Assembly (NCBI GenBank): GCA_016794145.1
Contig: JAEUKP010000022.1
Location: forward strand, 86,303-150,302
Direction: 5' to 3'
Length of the DNA stretch: 64,000 nucleotides
DNA from: Alphaproteobacteria bacterium
GTDB taxonomy: Bacteria > Pseudomonadota > Alphaproteobacteria > Micavibrionales > Micavibrionaceae
Part shown: positions 18,412 to 28,342 of the stretch, piece by piece
Layout: each line of letters begins with the position of its first letter
Numbering within the stretch: the first letter of the stretch is position 1
Notes under the pieces: generated by a model
Told to the model about the DNA's origin: nothing
Seen by the model: only the letters and a program-made list of their open reading frames with translations
Database searches by the model: none
Made by a program: the position numbers and the translations under genes

Positions 18412-18545
18412 GATAAATCTCTTTTCTTTTTTAAAATCTTTCTGCGCCGCTCTCATAGCGGGAAAAGCCGAAAAAAGCTAGAAAAATCGTGATCTAATAA
18501 CTGTCATGCGATATTCAGATCAGAAATGGCCAAGATTCTTACCCA

Positions 18546-20663
18546 TTATCGATAATCATTAACCCACGGTCTGAATCCCCTGTCATAACCAACACGATCT
18601 ATAACCACTCCGTCTTTGATAAAAATCGACATCGCCCCGTTTTCTTTAAAATCATAATATCCAAATTGTTGGATACCGCCATCCTTACAAAAATCTTTTG
18701 GTAATCTTATATCTGTAATGATCTTGTTTGCCCATTCACAATCCTGCTTTAGTTCATAAAGACGTGAGCCAAAAGATATTTTCAATCCTCCTGTCTCGAT
18801 ACGACAAGCAGATGGGTCGCAAGAAATAGCCCCCCCTCTTTCCAAAATCACCTGGCCCTGCCTTGGAAAAGGCAAAACATCATCACTTTTCTTCCCCCAT
18901 CTTTTAAGCCATGTTTCTGTTGCAAATTTATCTTTACGGATCGATGATACAAAAACATGTTGCTGGTCTTTCACAGCCATCACGCCCCCATCATTCGAAA
19001 CAATAATGTCAGGCTGCGCCATCCACCAGATGGAAAAAAAAGCCAAAATAAAGGGAACCAATGCCCATACCCTTTGAATTCCTTGATACAAAACCAAAAC
19101 CAATCCTGCACAGGTCATCATAACCAAAAATAAATCAGGCATAGCTGTCGTTGTTATCACAGCGCCTGGCAATGACTCTGTCCAGCGTGCAATATCAAGA
19201 AGCCAGTCGACTCCAACCCCCAAAATTTTCAGTGACCAGTCAGCAAGCCCAAAAGGTAATAATGCAAAGGAAATGATAACCATAGGCATAATCATCAATC
19301 CGGATATTGGAACTGATAAAGCATTGGCCAGAACACTGTAACTCGGGACTTGTTGAAAATGATAAAGAGAATATGGCGCCGTTGCAAGACTGGCAACAAG
19401 AGAGGTCAATAATGTTCCTGCGATAAATAACATGATTTTTTTGATTAACCCTGCATCCGCATATAAACTGGACATATAGGGCCGTATAACCTCAGCCATT
19501 GCAACCAGAGCTGCCACGGCGGCAAAAGACATTTGGAAACTCACACTCCATATACTTTCGGGAGAAACCAATAAAAGGAGAATGGCAGAGGCCCCAACCA
19601 GACGAAGAGAAAATGGCGAACGATCAAGCATGATCGCAATCAAGGCAACACCTGTCATCAAAAGTGATCGTGTTGTGGGGACAGACGGGACAACCAATCC
19701 AACATATAAACAACAAACCAACAAAGCAACGCCAGCAGCAATTTTTTTGATCGGAAACCGCAACGCAATGACAGGAATCATCGCAAGAAATAACCGCACA
19801 AGAAAGAAAACAGGTGCTGCCACCATTGCCACATGGAGCCCAGAAATAGAAATAATATGAGCAAGACCAGAGGCCCTCAACGCATCCCAATCCTCATCTG
19901 AAATGGCCGCGCGTTCACCTGTCATCAAGGCAGCCGCTATTCCAGCTTCCCGCTCTGGCACAACTGTTTTAATATGATTGGATATGGATGTCCGTATAGT
20001 CTCAAGATTGATAAGCCCTGTCTCGGCATGATCAATCACACTCACTTTCGAAAGAGCATACCCAAGAGCCCCAATCCCTTCGAAATAATAATGCCGCGCA
20101 AAATCATATGTGTGTGGTGCCACAGGGCCAGATAAAGGGGTCAATTTTGCAAGAACCTCAATCCGGTCTCCTGCTGCCGCATTATTTTTTTGTTTAACAG
20201 TTACCCGAATCTTTTGGGGTGTTTCAGAAAGATCCCACCCTTTAATCTTTACATCCGACAAGAAAAACAGACTCCCCTTTCGCCCTTCTTGCTCTTCACG
20301 ATGATCTACAATACCTGTCACCATAACAGGACGTGTTTCGTGATTGATCATGACAGTATGGAGGCTATTTGTCTTAAATTTTGCAGCTGCAAACCCGATA
20401 TTTGCACATAACAAGCACGCCCCACAAATAAAAGAAACAAGTATCAAAGCCGAATCAGACTCACGATGATAGAGGCGGAACAGAATAACAAATAAAACAA
20501 TTATCCCTGATAACAGTCCACATATCATAGGAACGGAGGGTTCATACAATAACCCGAAATAAAAAGCAGATCCTGCCCCCAAAAAAACAGAAATCCAGAC
20601 CAACAGATTATCCCGTTGACCGGCTAAAAATTCTTCGAATGCTGAAAATATATCAAATTTCAT
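18546..20663 (-). CDS. comEC: ComEC/Rec2-family DNA uptake channel protein
   Basis: 705 residues. ComEC carries single-stranded DNA across the inner membrane during transformation. The N-terminal part has two membrane helices and a DUF4131-like OB domain (KIRVTVKQKN, DRIEVLAKLTP). The core Competence domain shows AALMTGERAAISDEDWDALRA and LAHIISISGLHVAMV, followed by about eight hydrophobic helices. The C-terminus lacks the HxHxDH metallo-beta-lactamase domain of Bacillus ComEC and has a shorter beta-rich tail, as in many alphaproteobacterial members. An in-frame GTG at 20672 is an alternative start. It is divergent from gltX. Confidence 0.9.
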   Translation of the reverse strand: MKFDIFSAFEEFLAGQRDNLLVWISVFLGAGSAFYFGLLYEPSVPMICGLLSGIIVLFVILFRLYHRESDSALILVSFICGACLLCANIGFAAAKFKTNSLHTVMINHETRPVMVTGIVDHREEQEGRKGSLFFLSDVKIKGWDLSETPQKIRVTVKQKNNAAAGDRIEVLAKLTPLSGPVAPHTYDFARHYYFEGIGALGYALSKVSVIDHAETGLINLETIRTSISNHIKTVVPEREAGIAAALMTGERAAISDEDWDALRASGLAHIISISGLHVAMVAAPVFFLVRLFLAMIPVIALRFPIKKIAAGVALLVCCLYVGLVVPSVPTTRSLLMTGVALIAIMLDRSPFSLRLVGASAILLLLVSPESIWSVSFQMSFAAVAALVAMAEVIRPYMSSLYADAGLIKKIMLFIAGTLLTSLVASLATAPYSLYHFQQVPSYSVLANALSVPISGLMIMPMVIISFALLPFGLADWSLKILGVGVDWLLDIARWTESLPGAVITTTAMPDLFLVMMTCAGLVLVLYQGIQRVWALVPFILAFFSIWWMAQPDIIVSNDGGVMAVKDQQHVFVSSIRKDKFATETWLKRWGKKSDDVLPFPRQGQVILERGGAISCDPSACRIETGGLKISFGSRLYELKQDCEWANKIITDIRLPKDFCKDGGIQQFGYYDFKENGAMSIFIKDGVVIDRVGYDRGFRPWVNDYR

Positions 20664-20707
20664 AAAAATCACTTGTCAGACTTGATATGATTTAATACCA
20701 ATAAGAC

Positions 20708-22102
20708 ATGACAATTGTAACCCGTTTTCCACCTTCACCCACTGGTTTCATGCATATTGGTACAGCACGAACCGGTCTTTTTAACTGGCTGTTTGCAAAA
20801 CACCACAAAGGGAAGATGCGTTTCCGTATCGAAGATACGGACCGCTCTCGCCATTCAGAAGAAGCCGTCGAAGCCATTATAAACGGTCTGAAATGGCTTG
20901 GGATTGATTGGGACGGTGATATCATCTCACAATATGCATGTGGGGCAAGACATGCAGAGATCGCGCATGAACTGGTGAAACGAGGGCATGCCTATTATTG
21001 TTACTGCACCCCTGAAGAGCTGGATAAAATGCGTGAGGATGCAAAATCCGCCGGGCGAATTACATTTTACGATCGTCGCTGGCGCGACAGCAAGGAAACT
21101 CCGCCAGCGGGGGTTAAACCTGTCATCCGTATCAAGGCCCCCCTCACAGGAGAAAGACTTGTTCATGACCAGGTGCAAGGGGATGTAAAAGTAGCGGCTG
21201 AACAACTGGATGATTTTATTATTCTTCGTTCAGATGGCGTTGCAACTTATATGTTGGCAGTTGTGGTCGATGATCATGATATGGGGGTTACGCATGTCAT
21301 ACGGGGGGATGACCACCTAAATAATACCTTCCGCCAGAATATCATTTATGAATCAATGGGGTGGGACATTCCTGTCTATGCGCATCTCCCTCTCATTCTT
21401 GGGCCGGATGGCGCGAAGCTTTCAAAACGCCATGGGGCAACAGGTGTTGAAGAATATCGCGATATGGGATATTTACCCGAAGCCATGCGAAATTATCTCC
21501 TACGATTATGCTGGTCACATGGAGATGACGAAATTATTTCGACGGAGCAAGCAATCGAATGGTTTTCTTTAGAGGGGATCGGTAAAAGCCCCGCGCGATT
21601 TGATTTTGACAAACTCAACTTTATCAACGCACATTATCTAAAACTGGCTGAAAATCAGCGCCTGGTTGATCTAACGATCAACATATTGAGGAAAAACGGG
21701 CACTCCTTATCACCGAACACAGGACAGCATCTTCTATCTGCCATGGATGAATTGAAATCCCGGGCCAAAACTCTCCTTGGGCTTGCCGAAGATGCACGTA
21801 TCTATTGGATAACGGGGATAATTACCCCGGATGAGAAGGCCGCAGTACATTTAGATCATGACGGAAGATCTATTCTGCAGAAAATTTCAAATGCTTTAAA
21901 AGACGTGGACTCTATCAGCGCAGAATCTGTTGAATCACTTTGTAAATCTATTGCTGAATCAGAGGGGCTCAAGCTCGGGAAAGTGATGATGCCGCTACGC
22001 GCAGCCCTCACAGGGACAACATCTTCGCCATCCCTCTTCCATGCCATTGAAATATTGGGCCGAAGCGAGGTCCTGGAACGAATAAACTCCGCAACACAAT
22101 GA
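20708..22102 (+). CDS. gltX: Glutamate--tRNA ligase
   Basis: 464 residues, normal length for bacterial GluRS. It charges tRNA-Glu with glutamate. The class I signature PPSPTGFMHIGTARTG lies near residues 8-23, and the second motif KLSKRHG at 237-243. The DDH region (VIRGDDHLNNT) and C-terminal anticodon-binding helices are present. Many alphaproteobacteria carry two GltX copies, one of which can charge tRNA-Gln; this window cannot show which type this is. It shares a short divergent region with comEC. Confidence 0.95.
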   Translation: MTIVTRFPPSPTGFMHIGTARTGLFNWLFAKHHKGKMRFRIEDTDRSRHSEEAVEAIINGLKWLGIDWDGDIISQYACGARHAEIAHELVKRGHAYYCYCTPEELDKMREDAKSAGRITFYDRRWRDSKETPPAGVKPVIRIKAPLTGERLVHDQVQGDVKVAAEQLDDFIILRSDGVATYMLAVVVDDHDMGVTHVIRGDDHLNNTFRQNIIYESMGWDIPVYAHLPLILGPDGAKLSKRHGATGVEEYRDMGYLPEAMRNYLLRLCWSHGDDEIISTEQAIEWFSLEGIGKSPARFDFDKLNFINAHYLKLAENQRLVDLTINILRKNGHSLSPNTGQHLLSAMDELKSRAKTLLGLAEDARIYWITGIITPDEKAAVHLDHDGRSILQKISNALKDVDSISAESVESLCKSIAESEGLKLGKVMMPLRAALTGTTSSPSLFHAIEILGRSEVLERINSATQ

Positions 22103-22170
22103 TAATCTCTACCATATTCTCTACAGCCATCACCCAGCGAGGAGACATCACAGCTTCATATCATATCATA

Positions 22171-22722
22171 TTATGAATGATAGTTGTCGTGAATCACAGA
22201 ATAAGAACCTGTCACCAATTGCAATAAATCCGTTTGTTCAGAAATCAGCAAAGACATCTCTTTTTTCGATTTGCTTGTACTACGGTGCCGCTCAATTGAG
22301 AAATGGATATTACGGCATAAGTTGCTGGGGTCACGATGAACAGAGCCTTTTTTAACATAGTCCTGAGCCCCAAGGCCTAACATTTTAATAGCCAAATCAT
22401 CATCATCCACACTTGTAAGAACGATAATGGGCAATTGTTCTTTATAAACGCTGATCCTTGAATAGGTTTCAAAATTCCCTGTGGAATCAGGCAACCCCAA
22501 ATCCAGGAGAACAATGTCAAAGTGATTATCTTTCGAAGATAATGATTTCTCTGCTTGCTCCAACGTTTGGACGCATACAACAGTATGTGGTCGCGACATA
22601 TACGCCTCTAAAAAGCGTTTGACGGCATAAGCATCGGTTTCACTGTCTTCAACCAACAAAATATGCAACTCATCATGAATATGATCGAATTTTTCTGTTT
22701 CTAAAACCTTGTTATTCAGCAT
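22171..22722 (-). CDS. Single-domain response regulator
   Basis: 183 residues. A receiver domain spans about residues 15-140: acidic pair LLVEDSETD, phospho-acceptor in VLLDLGLPD, VLTSVDDD and the conserved K in DYVKKG. The remaining 40 residues are a helical tail without a DNA-binding domain. It is divergent from the PAS-kinase gene at 23127 and probably belongs to the same signalling set, passing phosphate to a protein partner. Confidence 0.88.
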   Translation of the reverse strand: MLNNKVLETEKFDHIHDELHILLVEDSETDAYAVKRFLEAYMSRPHTVVCVQTLEQAEKSLSSKDNHFDIVLLDLGLPDSTGNFETYSRISVYKEQLPIIVLTSVDDDDLAIKMLGLGAQDYVKKGSVHRDPSNLCRNIHFSIERHRSTSKSKKEMSLLISEQTDLLQLVTGSYSVIHDNYHS

Positions 22723-22751
22723 AATAACCTCCTATATTGCTTGCTCTACCT

Positions 22752-22771
22752 GAATGATAATATCATCATTC
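22752..22771. promoter_or_regulatory. Dyad in the divergent signalling intergenic region
   Basis: GAATGAT (22752-22758) and its complement ATCATTC (22765-22771) flank a six-base centre. It lies 30 bases upstream of the response regulator gene in a 404-base AT-rich gap (22723-23126) shared with the kinase gene. It could be an operator. The gap also has a run of C followed by GGGGTGGG near 22852-22871, and one possible tiny frame (22966-23055). Confidence 0.3.
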
Positions 22772-22965
22772 TTCAGCCTAAATTTGTACCGATCAGATTT
22801 TTAATTACACAATTACACAGATGAACAAAAGTAATACGCATCTATAATAGCTCCCCCCCCAAATGGGGTGGGATTCTTTCCACTATCGTTAGACTGCATA
22901 ATATTGTATACAATCATAAGTATAGCTACCACCATATGTATAGTATAACACAGAACAGGGAAATT

Positions 22966-23055
22966 ATGAAATTTCTACACAGTAAAAATTATAGACTTTT
23001 TGTAGAGAGAGGATATGTCTCTGAATATTCTACATTTAATCAGGGTATAAAATAG
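22966..23055 (+). CDS. Possible 29-residue peptide
   Basis: A short frame beginning MKFLHSKNYRLFVERGY, with AGGGA five to eight bases before the ATG, lies in the long gap upstream of the kinase gene. The Shine-Dalgarno and start are the only support. It could be a leader peptide or chance. Confidence 0.2.
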   Translation: MKFLHSKNYRLFVERGYVSEYSTFNQGIK

Positions 23056-23126
23056 TATTTAAAATTTTATGAAATTTTTTAGAAAATTTTTTTCTTTTAT
23101 GATCACCTAAGAATGGATCTTTTATT

Positions 23127-24248
23127 ATGTCAGATGCACCACAAGACTCCCAATCTTTTAATGAAAAACAGCTCCGTGCAATTTTAGATAATACAGTCGA
23201 TGGTATTATTGTGATTGATAGTCGTGGGCACATCATGTCTTATAATCTTGCATGTGAGAAATTATTCGGATATCCACCAAAAGATGTTCTTGGTAAGAAT
23301 GTAAATATTCTAATGCCCGAACCATATAAAGCTCAACATGATAGCTATGTGGGAAATTATATACGCACGCGTGAAGCCAAAATTATCGGTATCGGGCGTG
23401 AGGTTGTTGGAGCCCGGAAAGATGGAACAACATTCCCGATGCTATTGAGTATTGGTGAAGTGATCGAGGAAGAAGGTCATTTTTTTGTTGGTATTGTAAG
23501 AGATATCACAGAACATAAGAATTACGAAATTGAATTGCGACGCCATACAAACGCCCTAGAACGCAGCAATTCAGAACTGGATGATTTTGTATATATTGTC
23601 TCACATGATTTAAAAGAACCTGTCCGTGGAATTTACAGCTATTCACAATTTCTTCTTGAAGATTACGAGAAGGAAATCGACAAAGACGGCGTTAATAAAC
23701 TACAAAGTCTTATGAAGCTATCGAAACGAATGGAAGATCTGATTGATACGCTTCTATATTACTCTCGGCTTGGACGGACAGACCTTGCATTTATGTCAAC
23801 AGACCTAAACGCCATTCTAGCCGGTGTCCTTGAGATGCTTGACCCGGTTATAAAAGCAGAAAATATTGAAATAAAAATTGAAACAAAACTTCCCACTATT
23901 GTTTGTGACCAAGCACGTGTAGGAGAGATTTTTAGAAATCTTATTACAAATGCAATCAAATATAACAAGAAAGAGAAAAAGCTCATTCATCTTGGTATGA
24001 GAACAGATTATCCCTCTTATGAGGACATACCGGTCTTCTACATCAAGGATAATGGCATCGGTATTCCTGAAAAACACTATGAGTCAATTTTTAAAATGTT
24101 CAAGCGTCTTCATGGACGTGATGAGTATGGAGGGGGCACTGGATCAGGCCTGACAATCGTCAAGAAAATCATCTTACGACACGGTGGAAAAATATGGATC
24201 GATTCGCAGGAAGATGTAGGCACAACTTTCTACTTCACGTTGAGATAA
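23127..24248 (+). CDS. PAS histidine kinase with FixL-like haem pocket
   Basis: 373 residues, no membrane helix, so cytoplasmic. A PAS domain at about 15-130 is strongly FixL-like: MPEPYKAQHDSY holds H71 at the place of the FixL haem ligand, and IIGIGREVVG holds R91 at the place of the distal arginine. Then comes HisKA with H160 (VSHDLKEPVRGI) and an HATPase domain (NLITNAIKYN, DNGIGIP, GTGSGLTIV). The dimerisation domain resembles that of phytochrome-type kinases. The response regulator gene starts 20 bases downstream. Oxygen sensing is inferred from the pocket residues. Confidence 0.9.
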   Translation: MSDAPQDSQSFNEKQLRAILDNTVDGIIVIDSRGHIMSYNLACEKLFGYPPKDVLGKNVNILMPEPYKAQHDSYVGNYIRTREAKIIGIGREVVGARKDGTTFPMLLSIGEVIEEEGHFFVGIVRDITEHKNYEIELRRHTNALERSNSELDDFVYIVSHDLKEPVRGIYSYSQFLLEDYEKEIDKDGVNKLQSLMKLSKRMEDLIDTLLYYSRLGRTDLAFMSTDLNAILAGVLEMLDPVIKAENIEIKIETKLPTIVCDQARVGEIFRNLITNAIKYNKKEKKLIHLGMRTDYPSYEDIPVFYIKDNGIGIPEKHYESIFKMFKRLHGRDEYGGGTGSGLTIVKKIILRHGGKIWIDSQEDVGTTFYFTLR

Positions 24249-24267
24249 TAAGCGAAAGAAAAAGAAT

Positions 24268-24732
24268 ATGAATGCTGAGTACTCACCCATCGAAAAACCA
24301 GCCCCCTATATTCTGGTTGTCGAAGACAGCCCGATTGATTTTGAGATCATCATGCGGTCTTTTAAGAAGGCAAGCTTTAATGTCCCTATTCACAGATGCC
24401 AAAATGGAGATGATGCCCTTGGTTTCTTAATGGCGCAGAAAAATGGGGGCCCAAATTCCGCTTTACCGACAGTTGTTTTACTTGATTTAAACCTTCCCGG
24501 AACAGATGGAAGAGAAGTTTTAAAGGTGATTAAATCAGATCCTGGGACCTCTTTTATTCCCGTTATTATTCTCTCTACATCCAATAACGACAACGATGTT
24601 GAATATTGTCTATCCCATGGGGCAAATAAATATTTTATGAAGCCTATTTCCCCTGATGATTTTGTAAGCACGATTAGCGTTGTCAAAAGCTTTTGGGAGG
24701 CTCTTTTATCTCACCAGTCCGTTTCCTCTTAA
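24268..24732 (+). CDS. Rcp1-like single-domain response regulator
   Basis: 154 residues, one receiver domain: LVVEDSPID, phospho-acceptor D in VLLDLNLPGTDG, ILSTSNND and K in YFMKPIS. There is no output domain. The NGGPNSALPTVVLLDLNLP layout is that of Rcp1-type regulators paired with phytochrome-like kinases. It lies 20 bases behind the PAS kinase and is almost surely its direct partner. Confidence 0.9.
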   Translation: MNAEYSPIEKPAPYILVVEDSPIDFEIIMRSFKKASFNVPIHRCQNGDDALGFLMAQKNGGPNSALPTVVLLDLNLPGTDGREVLKVIKSDPGTSFIPVIILSTSNNDNDVEYCLSHGANKYFMKPISPDDFVSTISVVKSFWEALLSHQSVSS

Positions 24733-24782
24733 AAGCTGTCATTTTCATTGAAATGCGGAAGAAAAAAGAGTAATCAGGAAGA

Positions 24783-25142
24783 ATGATAAAGTCCCCCTCT
24801 TTCTTGTTCATTGTTGCGCTGATCTTTTTGATCAGATCAATGATGCCTGCGGGGTTTATGCCTGATTTTTCAGGCCACCAGACCATACAGATTTGTTCAG
24901 GAACAGAGATTAAAACGATTTCTATCGATGACGAGGAAACCTCTCCTCATCCCCAAAAAGATCAAAGTCCTTGTTCCTATTCTTTCTTATCAACTTCATT
25001 CAGTCCCTCCGAGCCTTACTCTTTTTCTTTCCAAATTCCTATTCTAAAACCTGTTGATCGATCTTTCGTGATACAGGTTCTGGATACGCACCGTTTTCAC
25101 CTTTCGCCCCCTTCCCGTGCGCCCCCTTCTCTGACAGCTTGA
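24783..25142 (+). CDS. Small DUF2946-like protein
   Basis: 119 residues. An N-terminal hydrophobic stretch (FLFIVALIFLIRSMMPAGFMPDF) is followed by IQICSG, the pattern of DUF2946 proteins (R-x-MPAGFMP, then C-G). These are membrane-associated or secreted and of unknown role, often near metal-uptake genes; none is seen here. The tail is rich in Ser and Pro. AGGAAG lies before the ATG. Confidence 0.55.
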   Translation: MIKSPSFLFIVALIFLIRSMMPAGFMPDFSGHQTIQICSGTEIKTISIDDEETSPHPQKDQSPCSYSFLSTSFSPSEPYSFSFQIPILKPVDRSFVIQVLDTHRFHLSPPSRAPPSLTA

Positions 25143-25189
25143 TATTGCCATTTTTATTTTGCTTGTCATGATGAGGGAAATTTTTTCTT

Positions 25190-27556
25190 ATGAACTCTGC
25201 TATTTTTGCGGCTTCCGCCGATCATTCTGTCTTGCCTGAAGACCTGAAGGATCAGACTTCCAATCATATTCTCAACCCAGTGGTATCCCAAGATGTCAGG
25301 CATCTGATTACACTGCATGATGAAGGAAGATTTCAATATTTTGAAACAACCGATATATCATATAAAGCGGTGTTGGATTTAGCAGCGTATCTACAACGAA
25401 CTTTAGGAACATCAGATAGAACGGGCCTTATTCCCGAGCTTCTGGCACAAGCGGTCCGTTTTATCAAATCTGTTCCAGCAGAACAGGTTTTCATCCGACT
25501 TGATGTGACAGAGCAGAAACAAAAAATAGCAGAATTCAATCCGGCACATATTTGCGCCTATGATGCAGACCGATCTTATGGCACAGATTATCTGCAAATA
25601 ACACGCCGGTTGACGATTCATGGCTCGACATCAAGTGTTATGAACAATGCAGATTTAGGGATTTTTCTAGAACGTGGATTTAGAAAATATGTCATTCTAT
25701 ATCTCGGCACACAAAAAAACGATGATATTCAATATCTTGATCCTGCACACAGCATGGCACTGAATCTGGTTCTAACAGGCCTTGAAGATAATGAAAATCC
25801 AGATCTATTACAGGAAAAAGTACACGACATTCTGCTTCATGATGATCTTTCCTTGCTACAAACTGAACTCGCAGACCTTCAACTTCTTTTAACTGAATTT
25901 CGAAATGATCTTACCCCAAAGACAGCGCAAGAGATTGTTGAACGACTGATAGAGCTCCCCCAAAAGATTGAGTCTCTCCTGCAAACAGGTGCGCCTGTAG
26001 AACTTATAAATCCACTTGTTGAACAGGCAGAGAGTTTTCTCACGGACAGCATGATTCAAGAGATCATTGAGCACTATAATATATCTTCAGGTAATTTTAC
26101 CTCTCCCACGGACATTACCCCTCCCGGCATTCAGACTTTAAAAAAAACAGCGATGGAAATAAAAACTCTATTGCGACAATTGGGGAATGATCCGGAAGCA
26201 GAAACAAAAAAAGACATCCCTCCAAAACCGATAGGGCTTCGGGAAGAGAATGACAATCTTTTAGAAATAGGTGGATTACCAGATCAGCCTATAGAATTTA
26301 TAAATCCACCTGCTGAACAAGAAAATGGTCTTCTTCTGAATCCTTTGATTCGTCAGTCTGTAAAAGCATCCATTTCTTCTCTTTCTAGAGAAATAGAAAC
26401 AGAACCCTCTCCTCAAATCATTGCAATTAAGCCTCAAAACACCATAGTGCCCAATGTATCAAATCACGCCCCCAATGAGATAGATAGAAATATTTTTGAA
26501 GAAATTGTTGTAACGACTGTCATCAAAGGCGACCGAATCGGCGACCTGAATCTAAACGAAAGACGAATAACCGCCGAAAAAATAAACCCTACCCACGAAA
26601 ATATAAAAAATAACGAAGGACCAAAAGCACGAAGAGAAACAGAGATACGCCGAAGCGTAAAATCAAATGATACTGGTGGGGGGAATAGCACACCTAATGC
26701 ACCACACCAATCTGTACAGAGCCGCCCACAGTTAGCCCTGCAGCCAATCCGGCCTATCTTAGGTTCACCTGTTATTAATCCCGCCCTAAAAGCATTATTT
26801 TCCCTTCCAGCATCTATGCCTATTGCACAGGCTATAGATCCTACAAGTAAAATCAGCCCCCGCTCTTCATCTTTTCTTCTGCGTCCCTCACTCCCCCAGA
26901 ATGATAACCAACCGAGAGAGATTAAAAAAAGAGAACACGCGGAAAAAAGTGCCCCCAAAACAAAAGAACAGACAGAACCCAGAACAGAAATAACGGGCAG
27001 AATCACTCCAAGCCCCGTTTTAAGTCAAACCCCACCCCTCACTGCGCAATTTAAAAAAGTCTGCGGAAAAACAGGGCTTGAAAACTGTGGCTGCGCTCCG
27101 AAAAGTCCTGAAAATCAAAAGGCTCTCGCTGGAACGATAGAGAAAATCCAAAATGAATGGGATCAAAATTCATTAAGTAAAGCAGGCATTACAGCGGCAG
27201 AGGCAGCGAAAACACTCCTTATTTTAGAAAAAAACAAAGCCTCTTCCCAGCAAAATCTACAAGAGACTGTCATCTCTACAATCAAGGCAGAAAAAGCTGT
27301 GTCAGAGGCTCTGCGGCAAGCACACCCCACAATAGATACCCAACAGATAAACGCGCAAATCCAGGCCCTCCTGAACAAAAGAGAAGAATCCCCCAAACAA
27401 AATGGGGGCTTAGAAAATGGGGGCTTAAGAGGAGTATTCGAAAAATTGCGAGACCCTTTTAATAGGTCTGCTAAAGGCGAGAAAGGGTTAGATCAAAGAA
27501 TAAAAATTCAGACATCCACTCTCCCACAAGGAGATCCAAAGCCATTTGACTTTTGA
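25190..27556 (+). CDS. Large unrecognised protein with repeated motif and low-complexity half
   Basis: 788 residues, no family recognised. Residues 1-200 look globular (VRHLITLHDEGRFQYFE, RKYVILYLGTQ). A motif [LI]NP[LV][VI]-x-Q recurs (ILNPVVSQ, INPLVEQ, LLNPLIRQ), and around the second and third copies the flanks also match (PVELINPLVEQ against PIEFINPPAEQ), suggesting duplication. Residues 390-630 are rich in Pro, Ser and charge, probably disordered. A Cys cluster (VCGKTGLENCGC) precedes a helical C-terminal domain with NGGLENGGL. No signal peptide. The next gene is also unrecognised and 66 bases away, so they may form a pair. Confidence 0.6.
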   Translation: MNSAIFAASADHSVLPEDLKDQTSNHILNPVVSQDVRHLITLHDEGRFQYFETTDISYKAVLDLAAYLQRTLGTSDRTGLIPELLAQAVRFIKSVPAEQVFIRLDVTEQKQKIAEFNPAHICAYDADRSYGTDYLQITRRLTIHGSTSSVMNNADLGIFLERGFRKYVILYLGTQKNDDIQYLDPAHSMALNLVLTGLEDNENPDLLQEKVHDILLHDDLSLLQTELADLQLLLTEFRNDLTPKTAQEIVERLIELPQKIESLLQTGAPVELINPLVEQAESFLTDSMIQEIIEHYNISSGNFTSPTDITPPGIQTLKKTAMEIKTLLRQLGNDPEAETKKDIPPKPIGLREENDNLLEIGGLPDQPIEFINPPAEQENGLLLNPLIRQSVKASISSLSREIETEPSPQIIAIKPQNTIVPNVSNHAPNEIDRNIFEEIVVTTVIKGDRIGDLNLNERRITAEKINPTHENIKNNEGPKARRETEIRRSVKSNDTGGGNSTPNAPHQSVQSRPQLALQPIRPILGSPVINPALKALFSLPASMPIAQAIDPTSKISPRSSSFLLRPSLPQNDNQPREIKKREHAEKSAPKTKEQTEPRTEITGRITPSPVLSQTPPLTAQFKKVCGKTGLENCGCAPKSPENQKALAGTIEKIQNEWDQNSLSKAGITAAEAAKTLLILEKNKASSQQNLQETVISTIKAEKAVSEALRQAHPTIDTQQINAQIQALLNKREESPKQNGGLENGGLRGVFEKLRDPFNRSAKGEKGLDQRIKIQTSTLPQGDPKPFDF
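27399..27428 (+). repeat. 15-base tandem duplication in coding sequence
   Basis: AAAATGGGGGCTTAG is followed directly by AAAATGGGGGCTTAA, encoding the doubled NGGL in the 788-residue protein. It is in frame and could vary in copy number. Confidence 0.7.
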
Positions 27557-27622
27557 GAAAACATTATGCCATATACAATCCATTAACCATATTTACGAAT
27601 TGTTTGAATAAGGAATCATTAT

Positions 27623-28342
27623 ATGAGCAACATAATGCCTGTTTTCCCCGTCATGTTTGACCTTGCTAAAATCATCCAGCATGCAGGAAATCATCCCGAA
27701 AAAGAGGAGTTAATAAGTCATTTGAATACCTTGGCATCTGGAGAATATGGGCGACTTACTTCGTCAGACGCAATTTTATTCCTTATGGATCGTTTTGGCC
27801 CGAATAGCTCTTATCCGTGTGTTTTTAGACAGGTTGAACGCCCAGATCGTAGTATACACATGGTTCCAGAAAAAACCGCTTCAGAAATGGATATAAACGC
27901 CTATTGGGCTTTTACATCAAAGGATCTTGACGGCCAGTCTCCCGACCCATCGGATACAATCATAATAAGAGCAACCTTAACCACTCAAAGTCCTACTCTC
28001 ATTTTAAGAGATTTTATTCTTGGATCCTCCAGTCAATCATTTATTCTTCTCTTTCACTACGAATGCTGTGCAGGTACCTCTGATGATCAAAGACTGCCTT
28101 TCTCTGTTGTTATATCAAACTCAGAAAGGAATATATTTACAGTAACACATTCATCAAAAATTCTGTCAGATCATGGGGATCTTGCCGTTGCAACCTTTTC
28201 CAAAATTAATGGTCAGAATCCTATCTCAGTTGCAGCCCAAAATGATCGTGGGTTTAGAGATCTTGTAGAAAAAGCTTCATCCGTCCCTCTAAGGACTGAA
28301 AAACCTCGTTTTTGGGAATCACTCAGAGATCTTATCCGATAG
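27623..28342 (+). CDS. Unrecognised 239-residue protein
   Basis: No family recognised. It has no signal peptide. The N-terminus looks helical (FDLAKIIQHAGNHPEKEELISHLNTL), and the middle is beta-rich (DTIIIRATLTTQSPTLILRDFIL, SFILLFHYECC). AAGGA lies nine bases before the ATG. It follows the 788-residue gene in the same direction and precedes cobS by 93 bases. Confidence 0.6.
   Translation: MSNIMPVFPVMFDLAKIIQHAGNHPEKEELISHLNTLASGEYGRLTSSDAILFLMDRFGPNSSYPCVFRQVERPDRSIHMVPEKTASEMDINAYWAFTSKDLDGQSPDPSDTIIIRATLTTQSPTLILRDFILGSSSQSFILLFHYECCAGTSDDQRLPFSVVISNSERNIFTVTHSSKILSDHGDLAVATFSKINGQNPISVAAQNDRGFRDLVEKASSVPLRTEKPRFWESLRDLIR

Noticed and set aside
18546..19000. Truncated comEC because the beta-lactamase domain is missing
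   Set aside because: Many alphaproteobacterial members end this way, and the tail shows no frame break.
25190..25700. DUF1826 for the N-terminus of the 788-residue protein
   Set aside because: Only a vague similarity around IRLDV; the Cys/His pattern is absent.
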